Part shown: positions 47,963 through 57,562 of the stretch, one piece after another
How positions within the stretch are numbered: position 1 is the stretch's first letter
Layout: every line of letters begins with the position of its first letter
DNA from: Amycolatopsis jiangsuensis
Lineage (GTDB): Bacteria; Actinomycetota; Actinomycetes; Mycobacteriales; Pseudonocardiaceae
Length of the DNA stretch: 64,000 nt
Reading direction: 5' to 3'
NCBI RefSeq assembly: GCF_014204865.1
Contig: NZ_JACHMG010000001.1
Location: 2,914,001-2,978,000, forward strand
Position numbers and translations under genes: made by a program
The notes under the pieces: model-generated
Databases searched by the model: none
What the model was told of the DNA's origin: nothing
The model's input: only the letters and a program-made list of their open reading frames with translations

Positions 47963-48388
47963 GTGAGTTGGCTGCAGAAGCTGCGTGACCTGGCCGGAAA
48001 GCCGAAAACCCCCGGTCTGACGCCCGACACGCCCGATCTGCGGGTCGTCGTGGCCGCCTTCGATCCGGCGGTCGCCGACTCGGACGTGCTCGAGAGTTCA
48101 CCTGCCTGGGTCACCTCCGCGCCCGCGGTGCTGACCCACCACCTGAGCCTGCCCGCGGGGCGGATCGCCGAGGCAGCCGGCATTCTCGCCCAGGACGGCT
48201 ACGAACTGCGGGAACAGGGCCGGGACGGGGACCGGGTACTGGCGCACGCGGTGCGGGTGCAGGTGCTCGACGCACTGCACTGCGCGCAGGAACGCGCGCG
48301 GATGGCGGGCCTGGCGCAGCGCCTCGGCGGTGACGCGCTCGGCTGGGACGCGCGGCAACCGGGTGACGCACCGACCGCGTCCGCGTGA
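47963..48388 (+). CDS. Conserved hypothetical protein, 141 aa
   Basis: Starts [18 protein letters not shown] and is soluble, with two alpha/beta-like segments: [21 protein letters not shown] and [22 protein letters not shown], then [24 protein letters not shown] do not recognise the family. GTG 47963 has GGAGGG 11 nt upstream. It is divergent from ctaE and followed on the same strand by the receiver-like gene and trpD. Confidence 0.65.
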   Translation: MSWLQKLRDLAGKPKTPGLTPDTPDLRVVVAAFDPAVADSDVLESSPAWVTSAPAVLTHHLSLPAGRIAEAAGILAQDGYELREQGRDGDRVLAHAVRVQVLDALHCAQERARMAGLAQRLGGDALGWDARQPGDAPTASA

Positions 48389-48449
48389 GATGTGTCTCGG
48401 CGGATAGCATCACGGACGTTCCACGCGCGACGAGACGGAGGCGGGCTCA

Positions 48450-48863
48450 ATGAGCGAGCAGTCCCAGCGGATCCTGGTGTTCAGCCACAAGGCCGGGGTG
48501 CGGGAGGCGATCATCAACGCCGTCGGCCGGCGGCCCGCGGCCGACCTGGGCCGGGTCGAGTACGTGGAGGCGGCCGGGGTCGCGGATGTGCTCGCCGAGC
48601 TGGACGCGGGCACCGTCGACCTGGCCATCCTGGACGGGGAGGCGCAGCCGACCGGCGGCATCGGCCTCACCCGTCAGGTGAAGAACGAGATCACCGACTG
48701 CCCGCCGATCGTCGTGACCGTCCGCAGGCGCGACGACCGCTGGCTCGCCACCTGGTCGCAGGCCGACGCCGTGCTGGAGCACCCGCTCGACCCGCTGACC
48801 GCGGCGGAGACCGTCGCCGGCGTGCTGCGCGCAGGGCGGGTTCCCGCCGTCAACGGCGGCTGA
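48450..48863 (+). CDS. Atypical receiver (CheY-like) domain protein
   Basis: A 137-residue stand-alone receiver-like fold. ILVFSHKAGVREAII occupies the place of the usual ILVVDD strand but lacks the acidic pair. VDLAILDGEAQPTGGIGLTRQVK keeps the aspartate after strand 3. The conserved lysine before strand 5 is not evident (VLEHPLDPL has HP instead of KP). Phosphorylation in the normal way is doubtful. Good GGAGG upstream. trpD follows 6 bases later, so the two are cotranscribed. Confidence 0.7.
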   Translation: MSEQSQRILVFSHKAGVREAIINAVGRRPAADLGRVEYVEAAGVADVLAELDAGTVDLAILDGEAQPTGGIGLTRQVKNEITDCPPIVVTVRRRDDRWLATWSQADAVLEHPLDPLTAAETVAGVLRAGRVPAVNGG

Positions 48864-48869
48864 GCCGCG

Positions 48870-49913
48870 GTGGGAAGCACCCCGACCACGGCGGCGACCT
48901 GGCCGGCCCTGCTCACCCGGCTCATCGCGCGGGCCGATCTGCCCGCCGAGGACACCGCGTGGGCGATGGACCAGATCATGTCCGGCGCGGCCACCCAGGC
49001 GCAGATCGGCGGGTTCGCGGTCGCGTTGCGGGCCAAGGGTGAGACGCCGGAGGAGATCTCCGGGATGGCCGACGCGATGCTCGCGCACGCGCGCCGGATC
49101 GAGCTGAGCCGCCCGGCGGTCGACATCGTCGGCACCGGCGGCGACCGCTCGAATTCGGTGAACATCTCCACGATGGCGACGATCGTCACGGCCGCGGCCG
49201 GCGCGCCGGTGGCCAAGCACGGCAACCGCAGCGCCTCGTCGAAGTCCGGGGCCGCGGACGTGCTCGAAACGCTCGGCGTGAAGATCGACCTGCCGCCCGC
49301 GGCCGTCCGCGCGTCGCTGGAGCAGATCGGCATCGGGTTCTGCTTCGCGCCGGCCTTCCACCCGGCGTTCCGGCACACCGGCCCGCCGCGGCGCGAGCTG
49401 GGCGTGCCGACCACGTTCAACCTGCTCGGTCCGCTGACCAATCCGGCGCAGCCGCGCAGCGCGCTGATCGGCTGCGCCTACGCGGACAAGACCCACGTGC
49501 TGGCCGAGGTGTTCGCGCGCCGCGGGATGTCCGTGCTGGTCGCCCGCGGGGACGACGGCCTCGACGAGATCACCACCACCACGACCACGTCGGTGTGGGT
49601 GGTCTCCGGCGGCACCGTGACGGAACGGACGCTGGACCCGGCGGCGCTCGGCATCGCCCGCGCCACCGCCGAGGACCTGCGCGGCGGCGACGCGGCCGCC
49701 AACGCCGAGGTGATCCGCGAGCTGGTCGGCGGCAGGACCGGCCCGGTGCGCGACGCGGTGGTGCTCAACGCAGCCGCCGCGCTCGCCGCGTTCAGCGGCT
49801 TTTCCGGCTCCCTGGAGGACGATCTGGGCGCCGGGCTGGACCGCGCCCGCCAGGCCATCGACAGCGGTGCCGCGGCGGCCCTGCTGGACCGCTGGATCGC
49901 GTTCGGCCACTGA
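48870..49913 (+). CDS. trpD: Anthranilate phosphoribosyltransferase
   Basis: TrpD joins anthranilate to PRPP in tryptophan synthesis. 347 residues. The PRPP motif is [19 protein letters not shown], followed by [20 protein letters not shown], the hinge and [24 protein letters not shown], and [14 protein letters not shown]. trpD alone beside the bc1/aa3 genes, away from other trp genes, is a conserved actinobacterial arrangement (Rv2192c). Confidence 0.97.
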   Translation: MGSTPTTAATWPALLTRLIARADLPAEDTAWAMDQIMSGAATQAQIGGFAVALRAKGETPEEISGMADAMLAHARRIELSRPAVDIVGTGGDRSNSVNISTMATIVTAAAGAPVAKHGNRSASSKSGAADVLETLGVKIDLPPAAVRASLEQIGIGFCFAPAFHPAFRHTGPPRRELGVPTTFNLLGPLTNPAQPRSALIGCAYADKTHVLAEVFARRGMSVLVARGDDGLDEITTTTTTSVWVVSGGTVTERTLDPAALGIARATAEDLRGGDAAANAEVIRELVGGRTGPVRDAVVLNAAAALAAFSGFSGSLEDDLGAGLDRARQAIDSGAAAALLDRWIAFGH

Positions 49914-49953
49914 GCACTCGCGCCGAAGCTTCGGGGCCCCGGTCCACCGCGGT

Positions 49954-50913
49954 TCAGCGGGCGAACGCGGCGCGGTAGGCGCTCGGCGTCGTTGCTCGCA
50001 GGCGGGTGAACTGGTGTCGGAGCGCCGCCGATGACGAGTAGCCGCACGCCGTCGCGATGTCCTCGATGGACAGCAGGCCCTGTTCCAGCAGGTCCTGGGC
50101 ACGGTCGAGGCGGCGTTCGGTGAGCCAGCGGTGCGGCGTGGTACCGGTGGCGGCGGCGAACCGGCGCAGGAACGTGCGCTCCCCCAGCCCGCTGCGGCGC
50201 GCGAGCTCGGCGACGGTGAACGGCCGGTCGAGCCGCCGTTCGACCCATTCCAGGGCCTCGGCGACCACGGCGTCGTCCGGGGCCGCGGTGGCCGGGACCG
50301 GGGCCTGCACGAACTGCGCCTGCCCGCCGGCGCGGTGGGGTGCCGCGACCATCCGCCGGGCCAGTGCGGTGGCCGCGGCGACCCCGCGCGTCCGCCGGAC
50401 CAGGTGCAGGCACAGGTCCACGGCGGCGACCGTGCCGGCGCTGGTGAACACGCCGCCGTCCTCCGCGTAGAGCGCCTGCGGATCCACCCCGGCGGCCGGG
50501 AACTGACGGCGGAATTCCGCTTCGTAAGCCCAGTGCACGGTGCAGCGCCGGCCGTCGAGCAGGCCCGCGTGCCCGAGGGAGAACACTCCCGCGCAGAACC
50601 CCGCGACCCAGGCGCCGCGCTCGGCGGCTACGCGCAGCGCGGCCAGTACCGGCTCCGGCGGCGGGGCTGTGCGAGGTGCGCAGGTGGGCACGATCAGCAG
50701 CTCGGCCGACGCGGCGAAGTCCAGGTCGCGCACACCGTTCAGCCCGAATCCGGACCAGCTGGCCACGTCGGCGCCACCGGGCGAGCAGACCCCGAAGTCC
50801 CAGCCCGGCATGTCGTCCGCACTGCGGTCGGTGCCGAACACCTCGCACGCGACCCCCAGTTCGAACGGCGAGACCCGGTCCGCCAGCAGCACCGCGACCC
50901 GTCGTACGTCCAT
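49954..50913 (-). CDS. GlxA-family regulator (DJ-1/PfpI + AraC)
   Basis: A 319-residue transcription factor. Residues 1-180 are a DJ-1/PfpI-like domain (VAVLLADRVSPFELGVACEVFG; nucleophile-elbow cysteine in AGFCAGVFSLGHAG), with VHWAYEAEFRRQFP after it. Residues about 215-315 are an AraC helix-turn-helix pair (FTVAELARRSGLGERTFLRRF and SIEDIATACGYSSSAALRHQF). It probably senses a small molecule. It is divergent from the EamA transporter, its likely target. ATG 50913; 50925 possible. Confidence 0.92.
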   Translation of the reverse strand: MDVRRVAVLLADRVSPFELGVACEVFGTDRSADDMPGWDFGVCSPGGADVASWSGFGLNGVRDLDFAASAELLIVPTCAPRTAPPPEPVLAALRVAAERGAWVAGFCAGVFSLGHAGLLDGRRCTVHWAYEAEFRRQFPAAGVDPQALYAEDGGVFTSAGTVAAVDLCLHLVRRTRGVAAATALARRMVAAPHRAGGQAQFVQAPVPATAAPDDAVVAEALEWVERRLDRPFTVAELARRSGLGERTFLRRFAAATGTTPHRWLTERRLDRAQDLLEQGLLSIEDIATACGYSSSAALRHQFTRLRATTPSAYRAAFAR

Positions 50914-50996
50914 GACCGACAGCATGTCACAAGTTTTGCGACCGCTGTCATCTCTGACACTGGTCGGCTCGGGCCGCGGAGCCGAGCCTGGAACGC

Positions 50997-51920
50997 ATGA
51001 CGAATTCCGAATCCCGCCCGCTCCTGCAGTGGTCCGCCGCGATGGCGCTGTCCGGCACGATCGGTGCCGTCGTCCTCGCCAGCGGTGCCGCCGCCCCAGC
51101 GGTCGCTTTCGCACGTTGCCTCGTCGGCGGTCTCCTGCTCGTGGTGTGGTGCCTCGCGCGCGGCTGGTTTCGCGGGTGGCGGCCGCCGCGACGCGACATC
51201 GTGACGGCTGTGCTGGGCGGGCTGCTGCTCGTGGGCAACTGGGTGCTGCTGTTCGCGTCGTACGCGCTGTCGTCGATCTCGGTGAGCACAGTCGTTTACC
51301 ACACCCAGCCGTTGATTCTGGTCGGTCTGGCAGCGGTGTTCCTCGGTGAGAAGGTGTCTCGTTCCCATCTCGCCCGCGCAGGCGTGGCCTTCGCTGGTGT
51401 GGTGGTGATCGCGCTGTCCGCGCACGCCGACGACGGGCAACCAGTGCGCTTTGCGGGCATCGCACTCGCCCTGGCGGCGGCCGTGCTCTACGCGGGAGCT
51501 TCGATGGTCGCGAAGCAGCTGAAGCACATGCGGCCGCACTTGCTGGCCGCGGTGCAACTGGTGACCGGCACGGTCGTGCTGGCGCCGGCCTTGGCCTTCA
51601 CGCCGCTACCGCACTCCGTGCCGGGTCTACTGTGGCTCGTCCTGCTCGGCGCGGTGCACACCGCGGTGCTGTACGTGCTGATGTACGCGAGCATCGGCAA
51701 GCTGCCGACCACGACGGTCGCGCTGCTGTCCTACCTGTACCCGGTGGTCGCGGTGATCGTGGACGTGCTCGCCTTCGGCCATCGCCTGAGCTGGCTCGAA
51801 GCGCTGGGCATGCTCGCGGTGCTCGCCGCCGCGCTGGCTCCGCGGCGCGGCGGCGCACCGGCCGCGGTCAGTCGTGTTCCGGGGCGGTGTGGTACTCGAA
51901 CACCAAGCCGCCGATCGTGA
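50997..51920 (+). CDS. EamA/DMT-family transporter
   Basis: A 307-residue drug/metabolite transporter with ten predicted helices in two EamA repeats (for example AALSGTIGAVVLASGAAAP-like first helix, VSTVVYHTQPLILVGLAAVFLGEKV and TTTVALLSYLYPVVAVIVDVLAFG). It likely exports a small metabolite. Divergent from the GlxA-type regulator. Its 3' end overlaps the convergent ctaF gene by 53 bases. Confidence 0.88.
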   Translation: MTNSESRPLLQWSAAMALSGTIGAVVLASGAAAPAVAFARCLVGGLLLVVWCLARGWFRGWRPPRRDIVTAVLGGLLLVGNWVLLFASYALSSISVSTVVYHTQPLILVGLAAVFLGEKVSRSHLARAGVAFAGVVVIALSAHADDGQPVRFAGIALALAAAVLYAGASMVAKQLKHMRPHLLAAVQLVTGTVVLAPALAFTPLPHSVPGLLWLVLLGAVHTAVLYVLMYASIGKLPTTTVALLSYLYPVVAVIVDVLAFGHRLSWLEALGMLAVLAAALAPRRGGAPAAVSRVPGRCGTRTPSRRS

Positions 51921-52290
51921 TCAGCAGCGCCACGACCGCCATCACGAGCAGCCAGATGTGGAAGAACGCCAGCGCCAGGCCGGCGAGCGCGGCCGAGGCG
52001 GCGAGCCCGATCGGCCAGTAGCTGCCGGGACTGAAGAAGCCCAGCTCCCCCGCGCCGTCGCTGACCTCGGCGTCCTCGCGGTCCTCCGGACGCGGTTCGA
52101 TCCGGCGGGACACGAACTGCAGGTAGCTGCCCGCGAGGAACGCGAGGCCACCGGTCAGCAGGAGCGCGACGATGCCGACCGGCTCGGCCTTCTGGTCGGT
52201 CGCGAAGAGGGCGGTCATCACCCAGTAGATGGCGGACATGACGACGGCGAACGCCGCCACCAGGTAGAAAATCCGGGCTTCGACCTTCAT
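51868..52290 (-). CDS. ctaF: Cytochrome c oxidase subunit IV CtaF
   Basis: A 140-residue actinobacterial aa3 oxidase subunit with four hydrophobic helices in two pairs: MKVEARIFYLVAAFAVVMSAIYWVMT start, LLLTGGLAFLAGSYL, then WPIGLAASAALAGLALAFF and WLLVMAVVALLITIGGLVFEY. It lies 46 bases after ctaC on the same strand, as in mycobacteria (Rv2199c). Confidence 0.94.
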   Translation of the reverse strand: MKVEARIFYLVAAFAVVMSAIYWVMTALFATDQKAEPVGIVALLLTGGLAFLAGSYLQFVSRRIEPRPEDREDAEVSDGAGELGFFSPGSYWPIGLAASAALAGLALAFFHIWLLVMAVVALLITIGGLVFEYHTAPEHD

Positions 52291-52336
52291 GGCCTTTTCC
52301 CCTACTCCTCTGGTTCGCCGGAACGGCCGGGTGGAC

Positions 52337-53320
52337 TCAGTTGGACGCGGTACGTGCGGTGCGGTCGGTGTTGAACGGCTTGGTGGTCACCGCGTACGGG
52401 CTGCACAGCTCGCCGCAGTTCATCTCCGACAACGCCTCGGACGCCGTGTTCGGCACCCCGGTCTTCGGGTTGTTCTGGGTACGCAGCTTCAGGTACTGGT
52501 CGTACTTGTCCGGGGACAGCGCCCGCACCTCGAAGTTCATCACCGAATGGTAGGTACCGCACAGCTCCGCGCACCGGCCGACGAAGGAACCCTCGCGGTC
52601 GATGGAGTTCTGGAAGGAGTTGTCCTGGTTGTTCTTCTCCGGGTCCGGCATCACGTCGCGCTTGAAGTGGAACTCCGGGACCCAGAACGAGTGGATCACG
52701 TCGGTGGACCGCAGCCGGTACTCGATGGTGCGGTTCGTCGGCAGCACGAGCAGCGGGATCTCGCCGGAGGACCCGACGGTGCTCACCTGGCTGCCGTCCG
52801 GGCGCTTGGCGTTCGCGTCGTCGTACTTGAACTCCCAGTTCCACTGGAAGGCCACCACGTCGACGGTGACGTCCGGGTCCGGCTTCTTGTCCAGCACCTG
52901 GTTCTCGGTCGTCGCGGTGAAGAAGAACAGCACGCAGACCATGATCGTCGGGACGACGACGGTGAAGATCTCCAGCGGGATGTTGTACTGGAACTGACGG
53001 GGCAGGTCCTGCGGACCCTCGGCCGTCGCGTTCTTCTTCTTGCGGTGGAAGGTGGCGGTCCAGAAGATCAGGCCCCACACGATGACACCGACGACCAGGG
53101 CGGCGATGACCGTCCACGTCCAGAGGTTCCGCATCTGGTCGGCCTGCGGGGTCACCCCGACCGGCCAGCCGAAGCGGAGGACCTCGTCCCCGGAGCAGCC
53201 CGTCGCGGCGAGCGCGACGAACGCGACCAGCACGGTGATCCGCCCTGCCCGCTTGACCACCGGGGTGCGCTCTGGCTTTCCCACTGCGCCCTGCCCTTTC
53301 ACCCAACCGGCCCCGGTCAC
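52337..53320 (-). CDS. ctaC: Cytochrome c oxidase subunit II CtaC
   Basis: About 327 residues. A lipoprotein signal (VLVAFVALAATGC) is followed by two transmembrane helices and a cupredoxin domain with the CuA site CAELCGTYHSVM near residue 255 and the aromatic FQWNWEFKY patch for electron entry. An additional loop relative to alphaproteobacterial enzymes is typical of actinobacteria. GTG 53320 has GGAGG 8 nt upstream; GTG 53335 and 53302 are alternatives. It is divergent from asnB. Confidence 0.95.
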   Translation of the reverse strand: MTGAGWVKGQGAVGKPERTPVVKRAGRITVLVAFVALAATGCSGDEVLRFGWPVGVTPQADQMRNLWTWTVIAALVVGVIVWGLIFWTATFHRKKKNATAEGPQDLPRQFQYNIPLEIFTVVVPTIMVCVLFFFTATTENQVLDKKPDPDVTVDVVAFQWNWEFKYDDANAKRPDGSQVSTVGSSGEIPLLVLPTNRTIEYRLRSTDVIHSFWVPEFHFKRDVMPDPEKNNQDNSFQNSIDREGSFVGRCAELCGTYHSVMNFEVRALSPDKYDQYLKLRTQNNPKTGVPNTASEALSEMNCGELCSPYAVTTKPFNTDRTARTASN

Positions 53321-53493
53321 CGGAGCCGCCTCCACCTTCTTCGTGACACGCGGAGCCTAGCCGAGTTGGCGCCTCCCGCTGACCAAGGGGGGACCAGTTG
53401 CGCCACGCGTCACCCACTGCCGGGGTACCCACTGCGCGGGCGGCATACTGGGCGCTTCCCCGGACCGGCCCGACCTGAGGTGTGTGAGTACGC

Positions 53494-55428
53494 GTGTGCG
53501 GCCTGCTTGGACTGATCTGCGCGACCGAAAGCGACGCGGCGAAGGCCCGTTCCGCCGTCGGCGTGGCCATGCACTGCCAGCGGCACCGCGGGCCCGACGA
53601 GCAGGACACCTGGGCCGACGCGGAGGTCGTCTACGGCTTCAACCGGCTCGCGTTCATCGACGTCGACCACGCGCACCAGCCGCTGGTGTGGGGCCCGCCG
53701 GAGGCGCCGGGCCGGTACACGCTCAACTTCAACGGCGAGATCTACAACTACCGCGAGCTGCGCGACGAGCTGGCGGAGAAGTTCGGTGCGAAGTTCGCCA
53801 CCGAGGGGGACGGCGAAGCGATCGTCGCGGCTTACCACTACCTCGGCGCGGCGGCGGTGGAGAAGCTGCGCGGCATGTTCGCCTTCCTGATCTGGGATTC
53901 GGCGGAAAAGGTCGTTTTCGGGGCACGGGATCCGTTCGGGATCAAACCGCTTTTCTACTCCGAAGGCCCGCGCGGAGTGGCTTTCTCCAGTGAGAAGAAG
54001 TCGCTGCTCGAGCTGTCGGACACGCTCGGCGTGGCGCAGGAGCTGGACCGCACGGCACTGCAGCACTACCTGGTCCTGCAGTACGTGCCGGAGCCGGAGT
54101 CGCTGCACACGGCGATCCGCCGCGTCGAGTCGGGCACCTGGTTCCGCGTCACGCCGGGCGGGCAGCCCGAGTTCAGCCGCTACTTCCACCCGCAGTTCAC
54201 CGCGAAACCGGTGCGCGGCGAGGCCGAGGCCGAGCAGCTGTACGAGCGCATCGCCGACGTGCTGCGGGATTCCGTCGGCAAGCACATGATCTCGGACCCG
54301 GACGTCACGGTCGGCGCGTTCCTGTCCGGCGGCATCGACTCCACGGCCACCGCGACCCTGGCCAAGGAGCACAACCCGAACCTGATCGCGTTCACCACCG
54401 GGTTCGAGCGCGAGGGGTACTCCGAGGTCGACGTCGCCGCCGAATCGGCCGCGGCGATCGGCGTGCGGCACGTCGTCCGCACGGTGTCCGCGGACGAGAT
54501 GATGGAGGCGCTGCCGCTGATCGTCTGGTACCTCGACGATCCGGTCGCCGACCCGGCGCTGGTTCCGCTGTGGTTCATCGCGCGCGAGGCCCGCAAGCAC
54601 GTGAAAGCCGTGCTGTCCGGCGAAGGCGCGGACGAGCTGTTCGGCGGGTACACCGTCTACAACGAGCCGATTTCGCTGGCACCGTTCGAAAAGGTGCCCG
54701 GAAGTGTGCGCAAGCTCATCGGGAAGGTGTCCACCAAGATCCCGGAAGGCACCCGCGGCAAGGACCTGCTGCGCCGTGGTGCGCTGTCGCTGGAGGACCG
54801 TTACTACGGCAACGCGCGCAACTTCCGCGACGAGCAGCTGCGCGCGGTGCTGCGCACCTACCAGGACGGCGTGGGGTTCAAGGACGTCACCGCCCCGTGG
54901 TACGACGTGTCGCGCGGCTGGGACCCGGTGGCCCGGATGCAGCACGTGGACCTCTACACCTGGCTGCGCGGCGACATCCTGGTGAAGGCGGACAAGGTCA
55001 CCATGGCCAACTCGCTGGAGCTGCGCGTGCCGTTCCTGGACGCAGAGGTGTTCAAGGTTGCCGCTTCGATTCCCCTGGACCAGAAGCTCGCGCACGGCAC
55101 CACGAAGTACGCGCTGCGCCAGGCTCTGGCGAAGATCATCCCGGCACACGTGCTCAACCGCCGCAAGCTGGGCTTCCCGGTGCCGATCCGGCTGTGGCTG
55201 CGCGGCGAGATGTACGACTGGGCGCGCGGCATCATCACCGACTCGAAGACCGACGAGCTGCTGGACAAGGCCGCGGTGCTGCGACTGCTGGAGGAGCACA
55301 AGGCCGGCCAGCTCGACCGCAGCCGCCAGATCTGGGCGCTGCTGGTGTTCATGCTGTGGCACGGGATCTTCGTCGAGCACCGGATCAAACCGGACATCCC
55401 GCAGCCGGTGTACCCGGTCAAGCTCTGA
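53494..55428 (+). CDS. asnB: Glutamine-dependent asparagine synthetase-like amidotransferase (AsnB/LtsA)
   Basis: A 644-residue class II glutamine amidotransferase. Cys2 (MCGLLGLIC) is the N-terminal nucleophile. The synthetase domain has the PP-loop SGGIDSTATATLA and GEGADELFGGY. In Corynebacteriales the orthologue (LtsA, Rv2201) amidates meso-diaminopimelate of peptidoglycan rather than making free asparagine. The conserved neighbourhood suggests the same here; sequence alone cannot decide. Confidence 0.92.
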   Translation: MCGLLGLICATESDAAKARSAVGVAMHCQRHRGPDEQDTWADAEVVYGFNRLAFIDVDHAHQPLVWGPPEAPGRYTLNFNGEIYNYRELRDELAEKFGAKFATEGDGEAIVAAYHYLGAAAVEKLRGMFAFLIWDSAEKVVFGARDPFGIKPLFYSEGPRGVAFSSEKKSLLELSDTLGVAQELDRTALQHYLVLQYVPEPESLHTAIRRVESGTWFRVTPGGQPEFSRYFHPQFTAKPVRGEAEAEQLYERIADVLRDSVGKHMISDPDVTVGAFLSGGIDSTATATLAKEHNPNLIAFTTGFEREGYSEVDVAAESAAAIGVRHVVRTVSADEMMEALPLIVWYLDDPVADPALVPLWFIAREARKHVKAVLSGEGADELFGGYTVYNEPISLAPFEKVPGSVRKLIGKVSTKIPEGTRGKDLLRRGALSLEDRYYGNARNFRDEQLRAVLRTYQDGVGFKDVTAPWYDVSRGWDPVARMQHVDLYTWLRGDILVKADKVTMANSLELRVPFLDAEVFKVAASIPLDQKLAHGTTKYALRQALAKIIPAHVLNRRKLGFPVPIRLWLRGEMYDWARGIITDSKTDELLDKAAVLRLLEEHKAGQLDRSRQIWALLVFMLWHGIFVEHRIKPDIPQPVYPVKL

Positions 55429-55431
55429 CGC

Positions 55432-55465
55432 CTCGTGGGTGGGAACCCCGGTTCCCACCCACGAG
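55432..55465. terminator. Bidirectional terminator between asnB and PfkB kinase
   Basis: A perfect 16-bp stem CTCGTGGGTGGGAACC with minimal loop lies between convergent stops at 55428 and 55475. Confidence 0.75.
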
Positions 55466-55474
55466 AGGAGTGCG

Positions 55475-56464
55475 TCAGGCGGGGAGGACGGGGGCGATCT
55501 CGTCGGCCGTCTCCGGTCCGAAGGCCTCGCGCAGCCGCTGCAGCGCTTCCGTGCGGTCGAAGGACCATTCCTGCGTGCCGACGGTCTCCAGGACGAGCAC
55601 CGCGATCAGCGCACCGAGCTGGGCGCCCCTTTCGAGGCTCAGGCCGCCGTCGAGAGCGGTGAGGAACCCGGCGCGGAAGCCGTCGCCGACGCCGGTCGGG
55701 TCGACCTTGCCGTGCTCGGGGACCGCGCCGATCTGCAGGGCGAGCCCGTCCCGGCCGACGATCTCCACGCCCTTCTCACCGAGCGTGGTGATCCGCATGC
55801 CGACGCGCTCCAGCACGTCCGCCTCGGTCCAGCCGGACTTCTGCAGCAGCAGTTCCCATTCGTAGTCGTTGCTGAACAGGTACTTCGCGCCCTCGACGAA
55901 GGCGCGGACCTGCGCGCCGTCCATCCGGGCGAGCTGCTGGGACGGATCGACGGCGAAGGGGTACCCGCGCTGCCGGCACTCCTGCGCGTGCCGGACCATG
56001 CCGTCGGGGTCGTCCGGGCCGATCAGCACCAGGCCCAGCTCGCCAACGCGGTCGGCGATGGGCTTCAGCTCGATGTTGCGGGATTCGGCCATCGCACCGG
56101 CGTAGAAGGTGGCGATCTGGCACAGGTCCTCGTCGGTGGTGCAGACGAACCGCGCGGTCTGCGCGACCTCGGACACGAGCACCCCGCCGGTGTCCACGCC
56201 GTGCCGCTGCAGCCAGGAGTCGTAGTCGGCCCAGTCCGGCCCCACCGCGCCGACCAGGACCGGCTCCACCCCGAGCACGCCGAGCCCGAACGCGATGTTG
56301 GCGCCGATCCCGCCCCGGCGGACCACCAGGTCGTCGGCGAGGAAGCTCAGCGAGACCCGGTGCAGCTGCTCGGCCACGAGCTGCTCGGCGAACCTCCCGG
56401 GAAAGTGCATCAGGTGGTCCGTCGCGATGCTGCCGGACACGGCGATCCTGGGCTTGTCTGCCAC
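55475..56464 (-). CDS. PfkB-family sugar/adenosine kinase
   Basis: A 329-residue ribokinase-fold kinase: IAVSGSIATDHLMHFPGRF, GGIGANIAFGLGVLG, and the catalytic DPTGVGDGFRAGFL with its aspartate base. It corresponds to Rv2202c, characterised as adenosine kinase in M. tuberculosis, so adenosine salvage is the best guess; other PfkB substrates are possible. Convergent with asnB. Confidence 0.9.
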   Translation of the reverse strand: MADKPRIAVSGSIATDHLMHFPGRFAEQLVAEQLHRVSLSFLADDLVVRRGGIGANIAFGLGVLGVEPVLVGAVGPDWADYDSWLQRHGVDTGGVLVSEVAQTARFVCTTDEDLCQIATFYAGAMAESRNIELKPIADRVGELGLVLIGPDDPDGMVRHAQECRQRGYPFAVDPSQQLARMDGAQVRAFVEGAKYLFSNDYEWELLLQKSGWTEADVLERVGMRITTLGEKGVEIVGRDGLALQIGAVPEHGKVDPTGVGDGFRAGFLTALDGGLSLERGAQLGALIAVLVLETVGTQEWSFDRTEALQRLREAFGPETADEIAPVLPA

Positions 56465-56597
56465 CGGTTCTCCTCAGAAGCTGTCGGGTACCCGCCTCGG
56501 CGCGGGCATGCCCCTTCCGGGTAGTTCCCGCGCACGAGCCGACACTACCGGCTGGTACCGCTGTCGCCCTCGAACGCGGCTCAATAGCGTACGAGGG

Positions 56598-56786
56598 GTG
56601 GACCTCACGCCTGAACCGGAAAGTCTCGACGAGCTGATCGCCGACTGCGCCCACCTCCCGTCCGCGCTGCACGCGCCCCGGACGGCCGCCGTGGCGGGCC
56701 GGCTGCCCACCCCGCGCAGCCCGCGGCCGTGGACGGTCGACGACGCCTGCCACGCCCAGGTCGCCGACCTGGATGCCTACGTCTGA
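56598..56786 (+). CDS. Small hypothetical protein, 62 aa
   Basis: GTG 56598 to TGA 56784-56786. The product starts VDLTPEPESLDELIADCAHL and ends ACHAQVADLDAYV. It is acidic with two cysteines and no membrane segment. TAGCGT (56585-56590) ends 7 nt before the GTG, matching the leaderless promoters elsewhere in the window, which is the main support. Unknown family. Confidence 0.45.
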   Translation: MDLTPEPESLDELIADCAHLPSALHAPRTAAVAGRLPTPRSPRPWTVDDACHAQVADLDAYV

Positions 56787-56970
56787 TCCACGGTCGATCA
56801 GCGCTGCTGGTCGACCAGGCGCCCTACGGGTGACCAGCAACGGACCCACGGCCGGTCTGCGACACATCCCTGGCAGCTCCGGGCGTGCCGAAAGCCTGGT
56901 CCAGCCAGGCGCCGCACTGCTGGTCACCCCGCCGGCCGCACTCCGGGTCGTACCCCGGTCACCGCGTGGA

Positions 56971-57021
56971 ACGAACGAAGGCCGCCTGCCGGGAAGTTCC
57001 CGGCAGGCGGCCTTCGTTCGT
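56971..57021. terminator. Long hairpin terminator downstream of IscA-type gene
   Basis: Arms of 25 bases (ACGAACGAAGGCCGCCTGCC...) separated by a single G, perfect pairing. It lies 8 bases past the stop at 57029 and serves the minus-strand gene, possibly both strands. The 56787-56970 interval has no other feature. Confidence 0.75.
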
Positions 57022-57028
57022 GCTCAGC

Positions 57029-57418
57029 TCAGTGGAAGCTGTCGCCGCAGGCACACGAGCCGGTGGCGTTCGGGTTGTCGATCGTGAAGCCCTGCTTCTC
57101 GATCGTGTCCACGAAGTCGATCACGGCCTCGGACACGTAGGGCGCACTCATCCGGTCGACCGCCACACGCAGGCCGTCGAAGTCGCGGAACAGGTCGCCG
57201 TCGAGCGTGCGCTCGTCGAAGAACAGCTGGTAGCGCAGGCCCGCGCAGCCACCGGGCTGGACGGCGATGCGCAGGTGCATGTCGTCGCGGCCCTCCTGCT
57301 CGAGCAGCGCCTTCGCCTTGGCGGCCGCGTTGTCGGTCAAGGTCACGCCGTGGGTTTCCTCGGCGGTCTCGGCCTGCGCGCCGGTCTGCTCCACGCCGGT
57401 CTGCTCAGCGGTCGTCAT
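57029..57418 (-). CDS. A-type Fe-S cluster carrier (ErpA/IscA-like)
   Basis: A 129-residue HesB/IscA-fold protein. The three cluster cysteines are in QPGGCAGLRY and GSCACGDSF at the end. A 40-residue Gln/Thr/Glu-rich N-terminal extension (MTTAEQTGVEQTG) precedes the domain. It corresponds to Rv2204c and should deliver Fe-S clusters, perhaps to respiratory or radical-SAM enzymes such as BioB or NadA. ATG 57418 follows GAGGGAG. Confidence 0.93.
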   Translation of the reverse strand: MTTAEQTGVEQTGAQAETAEETHGVTLTDNAAAKAKALLEQEGRDDMHLRIAVQPGGCAGLRYQLFFDERTLDGDLFRDFDGLRVAVDRMSAPYVSEAVIDFVDTIEKQGFTIDNPNATGSCACGDSFH

Positions 57419-57562
57419 GGCACTCCCTCTAGGTCGAACTCGCTGCGGGTACTTCTCATCCACCACGTCCAACACGGGTGGCACCCGATCTGTTCCCACT
57501 CCATCGTCGCACATGCCACGACCTGGTGAACAACGTCGTGACGTCTGCAATACCCTGGTGCG

